Under the pieces are notes generated by a model that did not search any database, was not told where the DNA came from, and saw only the letters and a list, made by a program, of their open reading frames with translations. 64,000 nucleotides of DNA from positions 1 to 64,000 of the forward strand of contig MDYQ01000114.1 of the NCBI GenBank assembly GCA_003024175.1, read 5' to 3'. Below, one piece after another: positions 59,669 to 64,000 of this stretch (position 1 is its first letter; each line of letters opens with the position of its first letter). The stretch comes from Planoprotostelium fungivorum (Eukaryota > Evosea > Variosea > Cavosteliida > Cavosteliaceae). The translations under genes were made by a program, and so were the position numbers.

Positions 59669-61776
59669 ATGAGGACACAGAACTCCCTCGTTGTTCCGGG
59701 TGAGGATAGAACCTGCGATCCTCAGTCTAAATCGAAACAGTCATAGCGCAGGACCTGCGTGTGGCGGAGAGCTACATACAGATCTTCGATTCTCTGCAGA
59801 CATTGGACGCCGTCATAGAGCAGGTGGGATATCGAATGAATGTTATGAGATGGCTGACCTCACATCAGGTATTCGGTAGAATCAGCAAGAAGGTGGGGCG
59901 ACATCATATCGTTGTCACTTTAGAATGGAATTGATTCACGTAGGTCAACGATGAGAAGACAAGATTGAATGCCATCACGAACCGATTGGCTGTCGCCGAT
60001 GTGATTTGACTTCGTGTGTGACTTGCTCATTTTCAAAACAGGCGAAAGTGAAGCATGTGTCCACCAGCAACAAAGCGGTGACTGTCATGTCACCTGCTAA
60101 ATATCCAGCTCCAGAGAACCTGCCTGGATTCAAACAGACTCTACCCGATACGCAGGTGTGAGATCCGCTGTCTTTATAGAAGAACATGACAAACGAATCT
60201 TTCAGGTGGTGGAGCCCATCCAAATCAGAGGCAAACAGACGGTCAAGTTATCCGAAGTTATTCATGTATGTATTCTTATCATCATTCCATCTCAGACATC
60301 ATCATCAAGCATCCTGAGATGCATCTGTACTTTTCATACATCTCACCCTTCTTCCCACGTTCACGTCTGATCGATCTGAAGGCACCTGCTACATACATCG
60401 AGAATCCTGGCCACTGTCTCATCTACAACCAATTCTCACGATTCGAAGACGACTTTGGAGACGTAAGTCTTTGCTTCTATCCTTCCTCGTCACATCACCA
60501 CATGACATCTACATCATCCCCGACTGAGATGTGTTTAGGAAGGTCTCGGAAGACTACCCAAGCACATTCCTTCTGTCAGCAGTCTCTTACTCTTCAACAC
60601 AGACGAGAATCCATACAGAAGCTACGTCTCCGTTCTAGACAATCTCAGCAACATGAGTCATGCGAAGGAGAAGCAGGTGACTCCTCTCCCTCTCTCCTCT
60701 TCTAAACTCTCCAGGCCGAAGTCAAACAAGGTCTGGCCAGCGCTCCCACCACATTCAAAGCCGGAGACCAACTGGTGCGATTTTATTTCATTTTATTCTC
60801 CCTCCATCTTCTACCGCTCACAACGACAGCCGTCTGCAGCCCACGAAGACGTTACGTATCACCCTGGTATGGACAATTTCCCCACTCCCAGCAATCTACC
60901 TTCAGCTCTACCTCTTAGAGGTGTGGCCGAGACATCCTGGACACGTGAGTGGAAATCGAATGTAAGAGCTGTCACTGAATGAGTGACAGTCTCTGGCGCT
61001 GGATCCATAGCACCGTCCACGGCAACGGCAGGGTTGAGCCTTCCCAGTTTGGAACCGGAGGCCACGACAGTGACAGACTTACCTTCTATAGACAGCAGTG
61101 CACCTGCACCGAGTGTAGCGCCTGCAGCTGCACCGCCACCACCGCCCGCACCATCTGTAGCAGGTGACGTTTTGGCGGGAAAATGTATGGCTGATTGTAG
61201 AACAGCTCCGCCACCACCTCCACCTCCCTCTGCAGGACCTCCACCCCCACCACCACCTGCCCCAGGTACTTACGGTACGTCTACAACGTTGTAGATGAGT
61301 TGGATATTGATCTCAATCAGCGCCCAAAGATGCTCCCCCCCCTCCCCCTCCTTCCGACGACGGCGGCGGTGGCGGCGGTGAGACCCAAATCGAACGAATA
61401 AAACAGAATAAATTGACGCTCCACAGGTACTCGAAACGCCCTGCTAGACAGCATTCGCAATGCTGGACTGAAGTCTTTGAAACCATCGAAGGAGAGGAAG
61501 CAGAAGCCTCCTAGAAAAGGTGCTCCAAAGAAAGAGAACCCTGGATCCACATCCAGCGTGAGTCATCTGACGAGAGAAACGTATTCAACATTTGACAGAT
61601 GGATTTATTTGCGGCCCTGAAGAACAGTTTGTCACAGATGAGGATGTCTATGAAGGAGAAGGAGAGGGGTGTCGGACACGATGATGAGTGAGTTGATGCG
61701 TTGATGCATCGACAGTAGAGCTGATGGAGATGTCAGTGATGGTCCTATCGCCATGCCTGATAAGGAATGGGATTGA
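59669..61776 (+). CDS. WASHC1: WASH complex subunit 1 (Arp2/3 activator)
   Basis: WASH drives branched actin on endosomes for cargo sorting. From ATG 59669, removing an intron that ends CAGTCATAG gives NSLVVPAQDLRVAESYIQIF, the family's IPxDLR start. EQVFGRISKKVNDEKTRLNA, then VSTSNKAVTVMSPAKYPAPE and GLGRLPKHIPSVSSLLLFNT follow, all WAHD1-region signatures. Next come a linker, a proline-rich tract with two runs of P (about 61130-61270), and the VCA region: WH2-like ALLDSIRNAGLKSLK with PSKERKQKPP, a connector MDLFAALKNSLSQMRMSMKE and the acidic end with a terminal Trp (MPDKEWD). All parts are present. About twelve short introns. AATAAA lies at 61779. Confidence 0.92.
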
Positions 61777-61778
61777 AA

Positions 61779-61784
61779 AATAAA
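61779..61784 (+). terminator. Poly(A) signal AATAAA of WASH
   Basis: AATAAA lies directly after the WASH stop codon. Confidence 0.5.
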
Positions 61785-62373
61785 AATATCTTCACCCCTC
61801 TGTTTATATCTCGCCCTCTGATGTGCTACTCTCCATCACATCGTCCGCCCTATACAACCAATATCGCTCGAGATAATCTTCTATATCGGTCACCCCTATC
61901 GGTCACAGTCGATACATAGGTCACCCTCATCGTTCAGACATGAGACCAGCACGTGCCCGAAGGTGTTACCTCCTCGGCTTCTGTCAGCCTAGAACGGCTG
62001 CCGATTCGGGGCAATTCCGCGTTCCCATTCTGATCGCCTGAATCTGCTCCTCTCGATCTGTGGGATCCATTCTCTGGGCTCGATAGTCTCCAAACCATGT
62101 CCCGTCAACTTGATCAGTGGATTGAGGGACACCACCTCTTAACCGGGTGTCAAGGAGAGTTCAACATCTCCTCCTCTGCCCTACTATCGGCCAGCGGGGA
62201 ACCGCCGTGTTTCTATCGTGTCGGCTTATTTTGACATCATCGCGATGAATGACGGCAAAATAAGATAGATCGGCGCAGCCGACAAATCTGGTCCAATTGG
62301 GCCCTATCGCGTTTTCAGAGAGGGTGGAATCATTCGTTTTCGAACACAAGAAACAGCAGCAGCAACAGCAGCA
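61785..62373. other. Intergenic upstream of a highly expressed gene
   Basis: About 590 bases without a gene. GGTCAC occurs three times in 40 bp (61888, 61901 and 61919), mostly preceded by TAT or ATA. The last 40 bp before the ATG are CAG/CAA-rich leader. The region is a plausible strong promoter. Confidence 0.4.
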
Positions 62374-64000
62374 ATGAAGACTACCTTCGCACTCCTTTGC
62401 CTCGTACTCGCAGTATCATCACAACTCCTTGGAGGATCTGGCAACGCCAACGTCGCCGGACGCGCGACTGTGAGCATACACGTCACGACATGTGATCTTC
62501 TAACATGCTGCGTTAGGTCGCCTCTCTCTTCCTCGCTCCCGGTGCTTCTGGCTCTGCTAATGCAACTCTGGCCAACAACCTCTTGATCGGTGGACTCGCT
62601 AATCTTCAGGCCGCCACCAACTTCGGTGCCTCTATCACCGTCACCAACTCTGGTTCCACCTCTGGATACTTCATCTTAGAGGTCGTCGCCATTGCAAATG
62701 CTCAGTACTCTGCTGGTTTCTCTGGTATTCTCTCTGGTGGTGCAGCTGCTACCACTGGTTTCGGCTACGCCAGTACTACCAATCTCACCGCCGGCTCATT
62801 CGCCGCCACCTTGACCATCAGCCCCCCAGCTGCTCAGCTGTCCGGTGGCCTCGCTTACCAGCTCTTCTTATACCAGAACTCTTCCTCTGGTCTTTCCGGA
62901 TCTGGATCATCTTCCAACTCGAACGAGGGAGCTCTGTCTTACCAGACCAACGGTGCCAGCTACACCTACACTCTCCCCTCTGTACCATCTGCCACCTACC
63001 AATTCAGCGCTTACAACACGAGCTCCATCGCGTTCTACCCCTTCCCCGCCATCTATGGAGTTCTCGCCACGACTCAGGCTAACGTCGCCACCACCTTCCA
63101 GTACGGCGCCTCCGCCGCGTCTGCCCTCTACTTGACCATCAAGACCGATGCCGCCGCCACCATCAACACCACCTTCACCAACGTCGCTGCCATCAAGTCC
63201 GCCGCCTCTGCCACCTTCCTCAACGTGACCAACAAGGCTTACACCGATTTGAAGGCGTTCTACCGCTTCACCGTAAACGGTGCCAACACCCTCCGTGGTG
63301 ATCTCATCTACTCGTTCAACCAGACTCTCGTCGCCGCTCTCAACGCTGAGGCCAAGGCATTCAAGTGGGCACAAGTCAACGCCGACGGGACCATCAACTT
63401 TTTGAACACGACTTTGACCAGCACCACCAACGCCGCCGGCCAGACCCTCTACAACGTCACCTCTCAACTCAACACCACCGCCAACGCCGCCGTTCAATAC
63501 GCCGTCTACGTCGAGCAGAACGTGAGTGTAAAAATTCATTTTATTCGATTTTAATCTCTATCAGGTCGCGAACGGTGTCCAGAACAACGTCCAGCAGATT
63601 CTCAACAACGGTGTCTCCACCAACCAGACCTTCCTCCTCGGCACATTTTTCGTCGCCCCCGGAGCTTCCGTGAGCTCCGCTCAGTTCAACCTCCTCTTGC
63701 CTTACGCCACCGGCTACAGCGTCTCCCTCTTTGTCAACAACACTGGATCTGCCTCCGGTTACGTCAGCCTCTACTCTGCCTTCTTCGCTGGCGTCGGCTA
63801 CTCGAACGGTATCTCTTCTGCCCTCTACGGCAACGGACAAGCTGGAGCCTCTTTCGGTTTCTACTTCCAATCCGATTTGACCAGCAACTTTTACGCCAAC
63901 TTGACCATCACTCGCCCCACCTTGACCGTGTCAGCCAACGCTCAGCTCGGTCTCTTCTACGTCATCAACGGTACCGACGGATTCACCACCTACGGCTCTC
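62374..64000 (+). CDS. Secreted, N-glycosylated repeat protein, 3' end outside window
   Basis: Exons 62374-62469, 62517-63521 and 63565 to the window end join in phase. The signal peptide is MKTTFALLCLVLAVSSQLL. The mature protein is rich in Ala, Ser, Thr, Asn and aromatic residues with many N-x-S/T sequons and no membrane span so far. Two related units are visible: one starting SLFLAPGASGSANATLANNL with TVTNSGSTSGYFILEV, the other starting FFVAPGASVSSAQFNLLLPY with FVNNTGSASGYVSLYS. They look like beta-sandwich modules about 600 residue-coding bases apart. Codon use strongly favours C-ending codons, unlike the neighbours, which suggests very high expression. No known family recognised; it may be a wall, stalk or matrix protein. 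Confidence 0.75.

Noticed and set aside
59690-59740. tRNA-like T-arm (GGATAGAACCTGCGATCCTC)
   Set aside because: The five-base T-stem does not pair and the bases form an intron of WASH.
62907-63539. 210-residue minus-strand frame rich in Gly/Val/Asp
   Set aside because: It is the antisense shadow of the strongly codon-biased secreted protein on the plus strand.
1-64000. Mobile elements, viral fossils, CRISPR, rRNA
   Set aside because: No transposase, reverse transcriptase, capsid or integrase motifs, no terminal repeats and no regular spacer array were seen on either strand.

Overview
The window is nuclear DNA of a eukaryote with a compact genome. Genes lie tens to a few hundred bases apart and are cut by many very short GT-AG introns, mostly about 38-60 nt with a GTGAG start. 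The gene set (WASH subunit, FAM91, USP5-type deubiquitinase, MOCOS, Nfs1, TSPO, J-domain protein, BIRC6-like E2, many receptor kinases with tyrosine-kinase signatures) fits a free-living amoebozoan. A protostelid such as Protostelium/Planoprotostelium is my best guess, but this is inference. I see no CRISPR, rRNA, tRNA, retroelement or intact transposon.

Layout. 1-2383: 3' part of a secreted, GPI-anchor-type protein gene. 2413-3246: inverted, internally deleted copy of the receptor-kinase gene at 32-37 kb. 3645-6911: FAM91. 7101-7607: small secreted coiled-coil protein. 7882-8168 (-) and 8244-11319 (+): a divergent pair, a small membrane protein and molybdenum cofactor sulfurase. 11734-14813: ubiquitin hydrolase of the USP5/isopeptidase T type. 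14835-16762 (-): amino-acid transporter (AAAP/SLC38-like). 16970-23352: first beta-helix receptor tyrosine kinase. 23558-24118 (-): GPI-type surface protein. 24254-27135: oligopeptidase B-like enzyme. 27287-27751: small membrane coiled-coil protein. 27937-29467: MORN-repeat protein. 29783-30995 (-): J-domain protein. 31179-31537 (-) and 31728-32111 (+): two small membrane proteins. 32094-37392 (-) and 37693-42680 (+): two more beta-helix receptor tyrosine kinases, head to head. 42820-53082: giant SPRY plus UBC ubiquitin-conjugating protein. 53192-54498: unrecognised protein. 54532-54871 (-): tiny spliced gene. 55136-56971 (-): cysteine desulfurase Nfs1. 57275-58416 (-): unrecognised protein. 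58918-59576 (-) and 59669-61776 (+): TSPO and WASH, divergent. 62374-64000: start of a highly biased, internally repeated secreted protein.

The most striking content is the trio of receptor kinases, with a relic of one of them at 2.4-3.2 kb. Each has a signal peptide, a long ectodomain of repeated FxxN and GGA(I/V) motifs like those of chlamydial polymorphic membrane proteins, one membrane span, and a kinase domain whose catalytic loop reads HRDLA(T/A/V)RN, the tyrosine-kinase form. Two carry tyrosine-rich tails that resemble SH2-docking sites. FAM91 and WASH both act where endosome-derived carriers meet the trans-Golgi, through TBC1D23 in animals. The other genes are housekeeping and show no common pathway.
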